IMG/VR virus record: IMGVR_UViG_3300025818_000197
Span: 1-23,517 of that record
Direction: 5' to 3' (one strand)
Origin: a virus
DNA: 23,517 nt
This document shows positions 15,070 through 21,301 of this stretch, piece after piece. The notes beneath the pieces are model-generated. The model worked only from the letters and a program-made list of their open reading frames with translations. It made no database searches and had not been told where the DNA came from. The position numbers were made by a program, and so were the translations under genes. Position 1 is the stretch's first letter, and the number at the start of each line of letters is the position of its first letter.

Positions 15070-16669
15070 ACTTTTCTTTCAATGTAAAGGAGTCAGGGTC
15101 AAACTGTAGTTGCCCTGCGTATCCTGTTGGACCTACTGGTCTGTTCTTGGTTACTAATAGTTTGGTTGTGTTCCTCTCTTCTCTGTCCTCTGACATCTTG
15201 TCACGCTGTAGATCAACTACAACTGAGGCACGTTGCTCAATCATACGACAGTACTTTACCTGACCGTCATCGTTAGTGTGACCAATTGTCACAATACCTA
15301 CACCCAACTCTGCTGCAAGCTTGGATAACCTGACTGACAGGTCAGCTAGGAACTGCTCCTTGCTATCCTCTGTACCTGCGTTGGCAGATATATCTTGGAT
15401 AGGTTCGAAGAATACGTAGTTGACATCACATGCTTGAGACAGATACCTGATCTGTGACAATAAGTCAAGTGGATCATCCTCATCATTGAGGAAGAACTGG
15501 TATAGCCTCTCGTCTTTGGTCAGCTTGGTGATAGCTTCTTGTACTAGATCGTCAGCGTTCTTGTCTTCGATCAAGTCCTTGCGTGTCAGGTTGTCGTTCA
15601 ACTCATAGGATACCAAGCCAAGGATAGACCGTAGCTTAGTCTCTTCCATGTGCCACGTAGCTATCTTGATGTCAGGGTATTGACTGAGTATCCTGTACTC
15701 AAGGTAACGCATGAACTCTGTCTTGCCTATACCTGTCTGTGCTTTGAACAGTGTGAAGTGCCCTTGCATCAGGCCAAGACACATCTCATCGAACTCCTGC
15801 ACACCTGTCTCCACATACACATGGTTCTCTGACTTGTTGTACAAGCCAAGGAATTGATCAGGTGTATTCAGTATGTTAGCAGGTGTATACTTTCTAGCAT
15901 TGAACCATGCAGACTTGAATGTCTTGGCATGACCCTCTTGCAAGAACTCATTGGCGTCCTTGTACTTGTCAAGCTCCATGCGATAGACCTTGTTAGGGTA
16001 CAGGCTTGCAATCTTTGCAGCTACTGAGTTACCTTGGTCATCGTGTTCGATAGACAATACTATCTTGTCAAATGAACTCAGGAACTTGTTTATCTTTTCC
16101 CATAGCTTGTGCGATGGTGTCGATGATGGCAATGACACAACAGGGTTGTCGAACTTAGGGTTGTGTAGCATCTGGTATGCTGACATAGCATCTAGCTCAC
16201 CCTCTGTGATAGTAATGATCTTGCTTGTGCCACTGTTCCATAGGTTCATACCAAACAACTCATCAGTCTTTAGATTCCTAGCACTGAATGTCTTTGGTAG
16301 TTGTCTGACCTTCACACCACCCGAAGGGTAGATGTACTCTTGGCGTACTGGTTCACCCTTGCCATCTATGAAAGTCTTACAGTCGTAGAACTCCATAGTT
16401 TCTTTGGTGATGCCACGGTATGCCATGTGCATAGGCTTGACAAACTCCGTGACATTTGATTGTTCTTGTTGTTGCATATCCCAAGATTCCTTGCTGCTTT
16501 GATATGTTGGATACTCTTCTTCTGCCCAATTGTCAAGGTCTCTCATTTGTTTTGGGTAAGACCTGTTGCAAGAATGACACTTACCTGCCATAGTTTCTGT
16601 GTTGTATGAGAACGCATCACTGCTATCGCAGTCAGCAGCAGGACATTCTTTGTGGCTTATCCAAGTCAT
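15056..16669 (-). CDS. Primase/helicase (T7 gp4-like, TOPRIM plus RecA-type helicase)
   Basis: This 537-residue protein has an N-terminal Cys4 zinc motif (Cys9, Cys14, Cys31, Cys34), then a TOPRIM primase core with TITEGELDAMSAYQML (Glu156) and LSIEHDDQG (Asp210/211). The C-terminal hexameric helicase domain has Walker A QTGIGKTEF at about 311-319, KIATWHMEET, a hydrophobic strand ending FFEPIQDI in the Walker B position, and GIVTIGHTNDD followed by RASVVVDLQRD. It would unwind the fork and may prime lagging-strand synthesis with the split polymerase next door. The order zinc, TOPRIM, helicase equals T7 gp4. Confidence 0.92.
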   Translation of the reverse strand: MTWISHKECPAADCDSSDAFSYNTETMAGKCHSCNRSYPKQMRDLDNWAEEEYPTYQSSKESWDMQQQEQSNVTEFVKPMHMAYRGITKETMEFYDCKTFIDGKGEPVRQEYIYPSGGVKVRQLPKTFSARNLKTDELFGMNLWNSGTSKIITITEGELDAMSAYQMLHNPKFDNPVVSLPSSTPSHKLWEKINKFLSSFDKIVLSIEHDDQGNSVAAKIASLYPNKVYRMELDKYKDANEFLQEGHAKTFKSAWFNARKYTPANILNTPDQFLGLYNKSENHVYVETGVQEFDEMCLGLMQGHFTLFKAQTGIGKTEFMRYLEYRILSQYPDIKIATWHMEETKLRSILGLVSYELNDNLTRKDLIEDKNADDLVQEAITKLTKDERLYQFFLNDEDDPLDLLSQIRYLSQACDVNYVFFEPIQDISANAGTEDSKEQFLADLSVRLSKLAAELGVGIVTIGHTNDDGQVKYCRMIEQRASVVVDLQRDKMSEDREERNTTKLLVTKNRPVGPTGYAGQLQFDPDSFTLKEKYAVY

Positions 16670-16899
16670 TAATTATCTTCTCCAGTATTCTCAAACTGAT
16701 GGTGAAGACCCCAATAAGCTGAGTCTAGTTTACCTAACTGAGGTACAGATATCTCATAGCTTTGGTGCATAGTACTTACAGCGTCTTTTATGACCTCTAT
16801 TGCTTCTTTTATAGCTTCTAGTTGACCATCAGTTAGTTGGCTCATACCATTTCTTTTGTCCTCTTGTTTTTTTCTGTACTGTATTTCCCATTCTTCCAT
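16669..16899 (-). CDS. Small protein of unknown function (76 aa)
   Basis: The frame extends to 16920, but the ATG at 16899 (MEEWEIQYRKKQEDKRNG) has AGAGGAG 7 nt upstream and follows the previous stop directly, so it is the likely start. The 76 residues are mostly helical, including LTDGQLEAIKEAIEVIKDAV and YWGLHHQFENTG. No motif is recognised. Its stop overlaps the helicase start by one base, so it is co-translated with the primase/helicase. Confidence 0.55.
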   Translation of the reverse strand: MEEWEIQYRKKQEDKRNGMSQLTDGQLEAIKEAIEVIKDAVSTMHQSYEISVPQLGKLDSAYWGLHHQFENTGEDN

Positions 16900-16900
16900 A

Positions 16901-17107
16901 TCAATACTCCTCTGTTGCAAGAACTGGTTCTTCTGCTAGGCCACAGAAACATTCCTTCTCCTTCAACTCAGCAATCCTTTTGTATGCTGCTTGTAGTTGT
17001 GCTTGTAGCTCTAACACATTTCGTTCTATCAAATCTATTTTATCTGACATTTCTAAGATTATCTTACGATTCTTCTCAGCTTCCATCTCATCAGGTAGCA
17101 CCATCAT
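16901..17107 (-). CDS. Small coiled-coil protein
   Basis: This 68-residue protein contains a long heptad-like helix (KIILEMSDKIDLIERNVLEL, then QAQLQAAYKRIAELKEKE) and ends with a Cys pair (CFCGLAEEP). AGGAGG abuts the tandem start codons at 17107 and 17104, so either may be used. The coiled coil suggests self-association. Function unknown. It precedes the 76-residue gene with a 1-nt gap. Confidence 0.55.
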   Translation of the reverse strand: MMVLPDEMEAEKNRKIILEMSDKIDLIERNVLELQAQLQAAYKRIAELKEKECFCGLAEEPVLATEEY

Positions 17108-17228
17108 CCTCCTCTAGTATAAACCTAAAGTAATAGTTGTGTTCATCCTCTATGTCTTCAAGTACCCAATCAACTGGCTTGTCCTTGACTACTTCTCTCA
17201 ACATAGCTATCAGGTCTTCCTTTGTCAA
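17091..17228 (-). CDS. Possible small acidic protein (45 aa, TTG start)
   Basis: A TTG at 17228 with AGAGGAG 7 nt upstream opens a 45-codon frame (MTKEDLIAMLREVVKDKPVD, then WVLEDIEDEHNYYFRF and an acidic end), which stops at 17091-17093. An ATG at 17204 gives a 37-residue form. It overlaps the end of the next upstream gene by 59 nt, long for this operon, so one of the two may not be real. The residue pattern looks like a genuine small helical protein. Confidence 0.4.
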   Translation of the reverse strand: MTKEDLIAMLREVVKDKPVDWVLEDIEDEHNYYFRFILEEDDGAT

Positions 17229-17373
17229 CCTTCCACTCCTCTACTTCTGTTACATAATAATCCTCACCAAGCTGATCAACGATCTGTCCTACACTGTACG
17301 CCTTGATGTATAGGGTCTTGTATACACTGCTCCTTAGATCAGTCTTGAGTTGCACTTGATAGTTCTTCATCAT
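17170..17373 (-). CDS. Small protein of unknown function (67 aa)
   Basis: This protein begins MMKNYQVQLKTDLRSSVYKT and contains LYIKAYSVGQIVDQLGEDYY, an alternating beta pattern followed by a helix, as in small phage proteins with a beta-alpha fold. The C-terminal end (GRPDSYVERSSQGQAS) is overlapped by another candidate frame and is low in structure. The start overlaps the stop of the upstream gene (CAATGATG). Unknown family. Confidence 0.5.
   Translation of the reverse strand: MMKNYQVQLKTDLRSSVYKTLYIKAYSVGQIVDQLGEDYYVTEVEEWKVDKGRPDSYVERSSQGQAS
17200..17228 (-). promoter_or_regulatory. Weak candidate leftward promoter
   Basis: TTGACA (17223-17228), a 17-nt spacer and TATGTT (17200-17205) read leftward, the same boxes and spacing as the promoter before the SSB-like gene. 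It lies in overlapping coding sequence, so it may be fortuitous. Confidence 0.3.
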
Positions 17374-17543
17374 TGTCTTGTGTCCACTTCTAGACAGGCA
17401 AGCATCTCTGAACTGGTACTGACTAGCACTACAGCTTCCTTGAGTGCTGCCTGACAGTCTGTTTCTTTAGTGAACGTGCCTAGTTGATAGTGTTCTACAC
17501 CTTGGCTAGTCACTAGCTGCATCCATATTAATATCCACATCAT
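17370..17543 (-). CDS. Small Cys-containing protein with hydrophobic N-terminus (57 aa)
   Basis: The ATG at 17543 is preceded by AGAGGA. The frame encodes 57 residues starting MMWILIWMQLVTSQGVEHYQ, then LGTFTKETDCQAALKEA and a late Cys in EMLACLEV. The hydrophobic start plus two Cys residues suggests an exported or membrane-tethered disulfide peptide. The layout parallels the 61-residue protein at 7409-7594 (hydrophobic start, short Gly-containing strand, Phe-x-Cys helix, final Cys). The stop overlaps the next start. Confidence 0.55.
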   Translation of the reverse strand: MMWILIWMQLVTSQGVEHYQLGTFTKETDCQAALKEAVVLVSTSSEMLACLEVDTRQ

Positions 17544-17555
17544 TTGTTTTTCCTC

Positions 17556-17583
17556 TTGACAAATCAGAAAATGTTGGTATACT
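17556..17583 (+). promoter_or_regulatory. Rightward sigma70-like promoter opposing the leftward operon
   Basis: TTGACA (17556-17561), a 16-nt spacer and TATACT (17578-17583), with TGG before the -10 box (extended -10). It lies in a 66-nt intergenic gap and faces against the surrounding genes. The predicted transcript would start near 17590, at a small hairpin. Confidence 0.5.
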
Positions 17584-17587
17584 AGGG

Positions 17588-17602
17588 CTGTCCTTTGGAC
17601 AG
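17588..17602. repeat. Short perfect inverted repeat at the predicted start of the antisense transcript
   Basis: CTGTCC-TTT-GGACAG, a 6-bp stem with 3-nt loop. No T-run follows in either direction, so it is not an ordinary terminator. It may be an operator or a 5' RNA hairpin. Confidence 0.4.
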
Positions 17603-17609
17603 GGTACTA

Positions 17610-17798
17610 TTAGAAATTAGGATACCAAAGCTCACCTTCATCCATGTCTCTTTTTATTTGTTCCTTCTCAGGTAAGTATAACTCTACTACGTCATCCTCA
17701 CCCATCCATTCAGCATCATCAATGATTCTTGATATATCATTGTAGTACTGTTCTATGGGTACAACCTTAGCTGTACCCTGAGTTTGTTTGTTGTTCAT
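17610..17798 (-). CDS. Small acidic protein of unknown function (62 aa)
   Basis: This protein begins MNNKQTQGTAKVVPIEQYYN and continues with DISRIIDDAEWMGEDDVVEL and a charged tail ending ELWYPNF. AAGGA lies 6 nt before the ATG. It is acidic and probably helical, with an aromatic C-terminus. No known motif. It is one of a run of small early-type genes and may be a host-modifying protein. Confidence 0.5.
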   Translation of the reverse strand: MNNKQTQGTAKVVPIEQYYNDISRIIDDAEWMGEDDVVELYLPEKEQIKRDMDEGELWYPNF

Positions 17799-17801
17799 TA
17801 A

Positions 17802-18167
17802 TTATCCTTTTTGTTTTCTGACGTTAGTGTCAGATAGAATAGCTTTTAATAAATTCATATTAAAAAGTATACCTTCAGCTTTATCTATATTGGAAGCTAT
17901 AATGTATTGTGCATGCTCTGGGTCTTTTGCAACAATACTTCCAAACTTCTCTTGTTTACCTTGAGCATTACAATACTTTCGGTTGATAGCATTAGTCCAA
18001 TGTATCTGCTTTCTTGTATTATAATTTCTTTGATTCTTTATAGTCCTACGTCCTGTCTTTAAAACAGTGACACCAGTCTTATAAGTTTTACCATTAGGGT
18101 ATAGTTCATCACAAATATTTTCTGCTGCTGCTAAAAATTCTGCTGCTTCTTTAAAGTTAGTACTCAT
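17802..18167 (-). CDS. Hypothetical basic protein (121 aa)
   Basis: This protein begins MSTNFKEAAEFLAAAENICD, then has a basic central region (TVLKTGRRTIKNQRNYNTRK) and a C-terminal helix (NIDKAEGILFNMNLLKAIL). AAGGA lies 9 nt upstream of the ATG. The Arg/Lys/Asn-rich middle could bind nucleic acid, but there is no recognisable domain. The gene is 3 nt from its downstream neighbour in the early-type leftward cluster. Confidence 0.5.
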   Translation of the reverse strand: MSTNFKEAAEFLAAAENICDELYPNGKTYKTGVTVLKTGRRTIKNQRNYNTRKQIHWTNAINRKYCNAQGKQEKFGSIVAKDPEHAQYIIASNIDKAEGILFNMNLLKAILSDTNVRKQKG

Positions 18168-18186
18168 TTCATTTATTCCTTTATAT

Positions 18187-18807
18187 TTAGTTTACAATTT
18201 TAAGTCTCTCCTTAGAGAAACGGTTAAGATCAGGGGTTGAATAATCTAGTAGTTGTTTTAAAGTTAACAACCCTCTGATATAACTACTTGCGTTATAAGG
18301 GTCTTTGGTTGCAACGTCAAGTAGTATTCTTGATGCCTCTTCAATTTCAAGAGTACATTCATTCTTAAATCTCTCAGCCAACATCATTATAGCTGTAAGG
18401 GATTGATCAGTCTTATATATGATAGGCTTCTTTTCTAATACTTTTTCCTTGAACTCCTTGACATCTTTGACAGATGGGTTGGGGTTCTGCTCAAGGAACT
18501 CATGAGCTTTTTCCTCAGGTAAAGATGGTGCTGATAGTTCGTAGAGTACCGTGATTGGTAACTGGTGTGACATAAATGTCCCACCGAACCTAGTGCCAAC
18601 TTGCATAATACGTGATCTCATTTTTCGGTTAAGATCAGGAAACTCTTTAGCACACCAATCGTGAAAAGCATTATCACTAGGGTGCATATCACGCCCACAT
18701 TGTAGAGCTTGACCTGCTCTAATGATATGCTCAACTGATTTGGTTAGGTTTGAACGTACATCATCAGCTATTTGATCAAGCTCTTGTTGTTGTAAATTAT
18801 CAGACAT
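18187..18807 (-). CDS. DUF3102-like helical protein (206 aa), possible DNA-binding regulator
   Basis: The N-terminal half (SNLTKSVEHIIRAGQALQCG, then DNAFHDWCAKEFPDLNRKMR and MQVGTRFGGTFM) follows the layout I associate with DUF3102-type domains: a helix carrying GxxL, a short FxxW segment, then a helix resembling a recognition helix. The middle (PITVLYELSAPSLPEEKAHEFLE) resembles the helical part that follows in ParB-like or KorB-like proteins. The C-terminal 70 residues are unassigned. AGGA precedes the ATG. A DNA-binding regulatory role is inferred from the pattern and not secure. Confidence 0.5.
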   Translation of the reverse strand: MSDNLQQQELDQIADDVRSNLTKSVEHIIRAGQALQCGRDMHPSDNAFHDWCAKEFPDLNRKMRSRIMQVGTRFGGTFMSHQLPITVLYELSAPSLPEEKAHEFLEQNPNPSVKDVKEFKEKVLEKKPIIYKTDQSLTAIMMLAERFKNECTLEIEEASRILLDVATKDPYNASSYIRGLLTLKQLLDYSTPDLNRFSKERLKIVN

Positions 18808-18810
18808 TAT

Positions 18811-19035
18811 CTATCCTGCAAAATGTTGTAGCTTTCTTGAGCTAGTGCGGTTAGGTTTTCTCTCAATGTAAACTGATCGTTTACCTAAGTGATAGCCTGT
18901 CATGCACTGGCCTTTTGTAATACCTAAACGGTTAACAGTTGATCGCTTTCTTGTCAACCCCTTGATACCAATAAAATTAAATCTAAATCCTTGGGTGTTA
19001 TCGTTTAGTGGTTTAGTTGCGAATAGTACAAACAT
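18811..19035 (-). CDS. Small basic protein of unknown function (74 aa)
   Basis: This protein begins MFVLFATKPLNDNTQGFRFN and continues with FIGIKGLTRKRSTVNRLGIT and a strongly basic end (GKRSVYIERKPNRTSSRK). AAGGAG lies 6 nt before the ATG and is formed by the last codons of the small upstream gene, so translation is coupled. The charge suggests nucleic-acid contact; no family is recognised. Confidence 0.55.
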   Translation of the reverse strand: MFVLFATKPLNDNTQGFRFNFIGIKGLTRKRSTVNRLGITKGQCMTGYHLGKRSVYIERKPNRTSSRKLQHFAG

Positions 19036-19038
19036 TGT

Positions 19039-19170
19039 TTACTCCTTTTCTGTTTGTAGTTTGATTAATAATTTTTGGCAAACTTTTTTGTTTCTTGACA
19101 TGATTACAATCTTTCCTTGTTTATCATAGACAATGTATTTGCCTGATTTAGTTTCTTTCATAATAGTCAT
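19039..19170 (-). CDS. Very small basic protein (43 aa)
   Basis: The ATG at 19170 opens 43 codons: MTIMKETKSGKYIVYDKQGK, then IVIMSRNKKVCQKLLIKLQ and a charged end. The pattern of two short strands and a helix looks like a real mini-protein. Its final codons (AAG GAG TAA) provide the ribosome site of the next gene. The start at the second Met (19161) is also possible. Confidence 0.5.
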   Translation of the reverse strand: MTIMKETKSGKYIVYDKQGKIVIMSRNKKVCQKLLIKLQTEKE

Positions 19171-19182
19171 CTGTTGTCAACC

Positions 19183-19773
19183 TTAAATATTATTTTCTCT
19201 TTTCCATGTAGTCCAAGTGATAGCTTGCAGTACATGTGGCTTGATGTCAACACGCTTTGCAGCCCTGACATATACCTCTTGCATTTGTCTATAGACTTTC
19301 TTTGACATGTTTGTCTTGTCTGTAGTCAGACCTTGCCTGACACCCAGCGCAATGTTCAAGGCATGTCCGTCTATAGTCACCTCATCTAGTCCACGTATGT
19401 TAGAATAGAATGATCTAATCTTTTGCCCATTGAGCCTGTCAAGTATCTCATCATCACTAGTCAAGTTGTCCTCTAGTATTGACCATGCCTTGAGCTTCAT
19501 AGTGTTGTAGCATGACACCTTGAAGTCATCCAAGTCATCACCTTTGACCCATGCCCAGCACATACGCTCACAGTCAGCAATGTTGCGTTCCCATTTGTTG
19601 TTGGGTGACAGTGCAGCCATCACACCAATCACAGTGTTAAGCTTGACACCTGACAGCCCTGATATGATTGAGCAATATGTCTTGGCTTCATCATACCATT
19701 TGTAGCCGTTTGCAATGTCCTCAGTGCTTGCCCTACGGTAAACCTTGAGTATGTTTCTAACGTGTTGTGTCAT
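19183..19773 (-). CDS. Uncharacterised phage protein with HhH-GPD DNA glycosylase-like motifs
   Basis: This 196-residue protein belongs to a type I recognise from several phage groups as uncharacterised. The segment VIGVMAALSPNNKWERNIAD resembles the helix and LSxQxT loop of endonuclease III-type glycosylases. Further on, LNGQKIRSFYSNIRGLDEVT then IDGHALNIALG aligns with their helix-hairpin-helix and catalytic Asp region. Lys118 and Asp135 are 17 residues apart, against 18 for the Lys/Asp pair of E. coli endonuclease III. This suggests base-excision or base-specific DNA recognition but is a motif-level inference. There is no Cys4 iron-sulfur cluster. The start overlaps the preceding stop as ATGA. 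Confidence 0.5.
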   Translation of the reverse strand: MTQHVRNILKVYRRASTEDIANGYKWYDEAKTYCSIISGLSGVKLNTVIGVMAALSPNNKWERNIADCERMCWAWVKGDDLDDFKVSCYNTMKLKAWSILEDNLTSDDEILDRLNGQKIRSFYSNIRGLDEVTIDGHALNIALGVRQGLTTDKTNMSKKVYRQMQEVYVRAAKRVDIKPHVLQAITWTTWKRENNI

Positions 19774-19997
19774 TCATCCATACCTTCCAATGCTAGTTTT
19801 ATAGATCGTTTATTGAATACTGCTCCGTCAGGTGTTTTCTTACCTTCCCAAATTTTGGTCAGTAAGTTGATAACTCTTTCTGTTTCTTTACTCTGCATTA
19901 AAGTATAAGCAGTCATGTATAATTCGTAGTCGTTGTTTATCCAAAGTGAAACGTTCCAACTGTTCCAACTTGGGTATCCGTTGTATGGTTTAGCCAT
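19770..19997 (-). CDS. Small YNGYxSWNxWNVSLWI-type protein (DUF7249-like), function unknown
   Basis: I take the ATG at 19997 (MAKPYNGYPSWNSWNVSLWI) because GGAGG lies 6 nt upstream; an ATG at 20003 sits directly on the ribosome site. The N-terminal motif, with its aromatic residues followed by NNDYELY, is the hallmark of a small protein family widespread in phages; the DUF7249 label is from memory. The C-terminal part (INLLTKIWEGKKTPDGA) is helical. It overlaps the glycosylase-like gene by 4 nt. No activity is known to me. Confidence 0.7.
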   Translation of the reverse strand: MAKPYNGYPSWNSWNVSLWINNDYELYMTAYTLMQSKETERVINLLTKIWEGKKTPDGAVFNKRSIKLALEGMDE

Positions 19998-20178
19998 TAG
20001 CATCCTCCAATTCTTTTACGTGTTTGATCATCTCACTTACTGATTTAAAACAGTACTTGATGTCATTCAATTCGTCAAACACTTGTTGTAATAATTTTGT
20101 TGCTTGCTCATCTCTTTGAGCACCTAGTAGCACGAACACATGTTCAAGCTTTCGTGATATTCTCTCACCATTATTCAT
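19990..20178 (-). CDS. Small helical protein of unknown function (62 aa)
   Basis: This protein begins MNNGERISRKLEHVFVLLGA and continues with DEQATKLLQQVFDELNDIKY and a helical end. AAGGAG lies 8 nt before the ATG. It is all-helical by pattern. It follows directly after a strong leader hairpin (20206-20270) and starts a tight series of small genes, so the hairpin may control it. Confidence 0.5.
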   Translation of the reverse strand: MNNGERISRKLEHVFVLLGAQRDEQATKLLQQVFDELNDIKYCFKSVSEMIKHVKELEDANG

Positions 20179-20205
20179 AGTTAGTACTCCTTATCTTTTC
20201 AGTAA

Positions 20206-20270
20206 GACACACAAGCAACCCATATGTCAAGCATAAGTTTAGGTTGGCCTAAATTAGTTGCTTATGTGTC
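20206..20270 (-). repeat. Long inverted repeat (leader hairpin) upstream of the 62-aa gene
   Basis: Arms 20206-20219 (GACACACAAGCAAC) and 20257-20270 (GTTGCTTATGTGTC) are 14 nt each and complementary except at one position. In the leftward RNA that position is a U-G wobble, while in the rightward RNA it is an A-C mismatch, so folding favours the leftward transcript. Inside is a second perfect stem TTTAGG/CCTAAA at 20238-20253. The structure ends 28 nt before the next start codon. Confidence 0.6.
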
Positions 20271-20723
20271 CAAGAAAAAGACACTCTCTCCTAATGACGG
20301 ACTGATTCAAGTCACCGTTCTATAAAGTGGGCTTTCACACTTCTACTGCTGTAATCCTGCGTCACTTCCATCAGACAGCTTTACTAGTTCCTTAGTCTAG
20401 TTCATTTGGTCAGCTTGTGAACATCCATTCACTAGGGCTTTTTTTTTAGTCTTTCAGTTTTAGTTTTGTTAGTCAAGTCTTTTATTTTAGTGTGCGGTGC
20501 TTTGAATGTTCCCACCAATAAGTGCACCGCAACTCATCGGTCAAGTAGCCTAGATTTCTAGTCAACTGCTAGGCCAGCTATTTAGTGTAGGACTGGATTA
20601 CACCTACGGAGCTTGGATCAATCAATGCTCTGGGTCAAGGCCAAAAGGCTCACCGTCTGCTAGTTGACTTTCCGTCATGGCTATACCTCAGCATAGCCAA
20701 AAGAGATAGTCAAGAGTTTTTTT
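20271..20723. other. 450-nt stretch with no ordinary gene, rich in inverted repeats (possible ncRNA)
   Basis: No frame longer than about 30 codons is convincing. The stretch contains a perfect 8-bp stem TGCGGTGC/GCACCGCA (20493-20500 and 20524-20531). A second 8-bp pair, AGTCAACT/AGTTGACT (20560-20567 and 20662-20669), encloses several small stems: GTAGG/CCTAC, GAGC/GCTC and GGCC-AAAA-GGCT. A further stem GGCTAT/ATAGCC lies at 20679-20698. Two runs of nine T on the plus strand, at 20439-20447 and 20717-20725, could end rightward RNAs. Base composition is less AT-rich than the control region to its right. Short leftward peptides with a ribosome site exist (for example one of 18 codons starting near 20677) but I cannot support them as genes. 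Confidence 0.45.
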
Positions 20724-20912
20724 TTACGCTCCCTCAGGCAACATTTCTTTATTGCCTATGTACTTAAAGTTTTGGTCTGGATCATATTCAAAGCAAAACC
20801 ATTTTTGACTTATGACAGCACTAATGAGTTTTTCACCAACTCCTAGTCTTTCCATATCGTCCACCATTTTGTGGACTTCACGTATATGTTCTTTGTCTTC
20901 TTCTGTAAGCAT
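20724..20912 (-). CDS. Small protein of unknown function (62 aa), first leftward gene
   Basis: This protein begins MLTEEDKEHIREVHKMVDDM and continues with SAVISQKWFCFEYDPDQNFK and GNKEMLPEGA. A Glu/Asp-rich N-terminal helix is followed by an aromatic, probably beta, C-terminal half. AAAGGA precedes the ATG. It is the first leftward gene after the control region and therefore probably expressed early. The gene's stop codon lies within a run of nine T on the plus strand. No family is recognised. Confidence 0.55.
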   Translation of the reverse strand: MLTEEDKEHIREVHKMVDDMERLGVGEKLISAVISQKWFCFEYDPDQNFKYIGNKEMLPEGA

Positions 20913-21114
20913 TTATTTTTCCTTTTCGTTGTTGTTGAAACCATTAAGCATTAAACCACAACATAACGCAATAGTTATTTTCAATTATTTTATAAGTTAT
21001 TGTTTTTAAACGAATACTTTTTTATTGTTTCATGTTTTGTTCGTTAGTGTTCCATTTGGTTAGTGATTCGTTTATGTTTTGTTCTAACATTTCTTTTAAT
21101 TGGATATATGAACC

Positions 21115-21155
21115 TGCGCGTGTATGCGCGTGTGCGTAACGTGCGCGTGTGCGTA
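21115..21155. repeat. GC-rich alternating purine-pyrimidine repeat
   Basis: TGCGCGTGTA (21115-21124) is followed by two copies of TGCGCGTGTGCGTA (21125-21138 and 21142-21155). Nearly all positions alternate purine and pyrimidine, in strong contrast to the AT-rich surroundings. It could favour Z-DNA or be a protein-binding direct repeat. Confidence 0.7.
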
Positions 21156-21249
21156 GGGGAAAACGTCAGATATTTTGTAAGATATATGACACAAAGGATA
21201 ACACATTACATTGTCAATAAAATCAGTGGGTTAGCTTTGGTGAAGCGTT

Positions 21250-21259
21250 TGTGATCACA
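21250..21259. promoter_or_regulatory. Palindromic site 1 of 3 (TGTGATCACA)
   Basis: Perfect 10-bp palindrome. It shares 14 nt (TTTGTGATCACATT) with site 2. It lies in non-coding DNA of the control region. Confidence 0.6.
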
Positions 21260-21301
21260 TTTCCCATAGGAAACACTTTAGTCTCACTAAGGTTTTACAT
21301 T

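Noticed and set aside
15990-16331. A 113-codon rightward frame opposite the primase/helicase
   Set aside because: It is antisense to the TOPRIM domain, whose motifs are clearly the coding strand; composition is that of a reverse-complement shadow.
20179-20723. tRNA or tmRNA genes
   Set aside because: No cloverleaf with a 7-bp acceptor stem and T-arm could be assembled on either strand here or elsewhere in the window.
20690-20725. Group I intron-like S element (AAGAGATAGTC) on the plus strand
   Set aside because: The matching P, Q and R elements could not be found at the right spacing, and no interrupted rightward gene flanks the region.
21063-21254. A rightward 63-codon frame with hydrophobic start in the control region
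   Set aside because: It begins at a GTG without a ribosome site, runs through the alternating GC repeat (giving an artificial Arg/Val pattern) and into the first palindrome. It looks like a by-product of the repeat.
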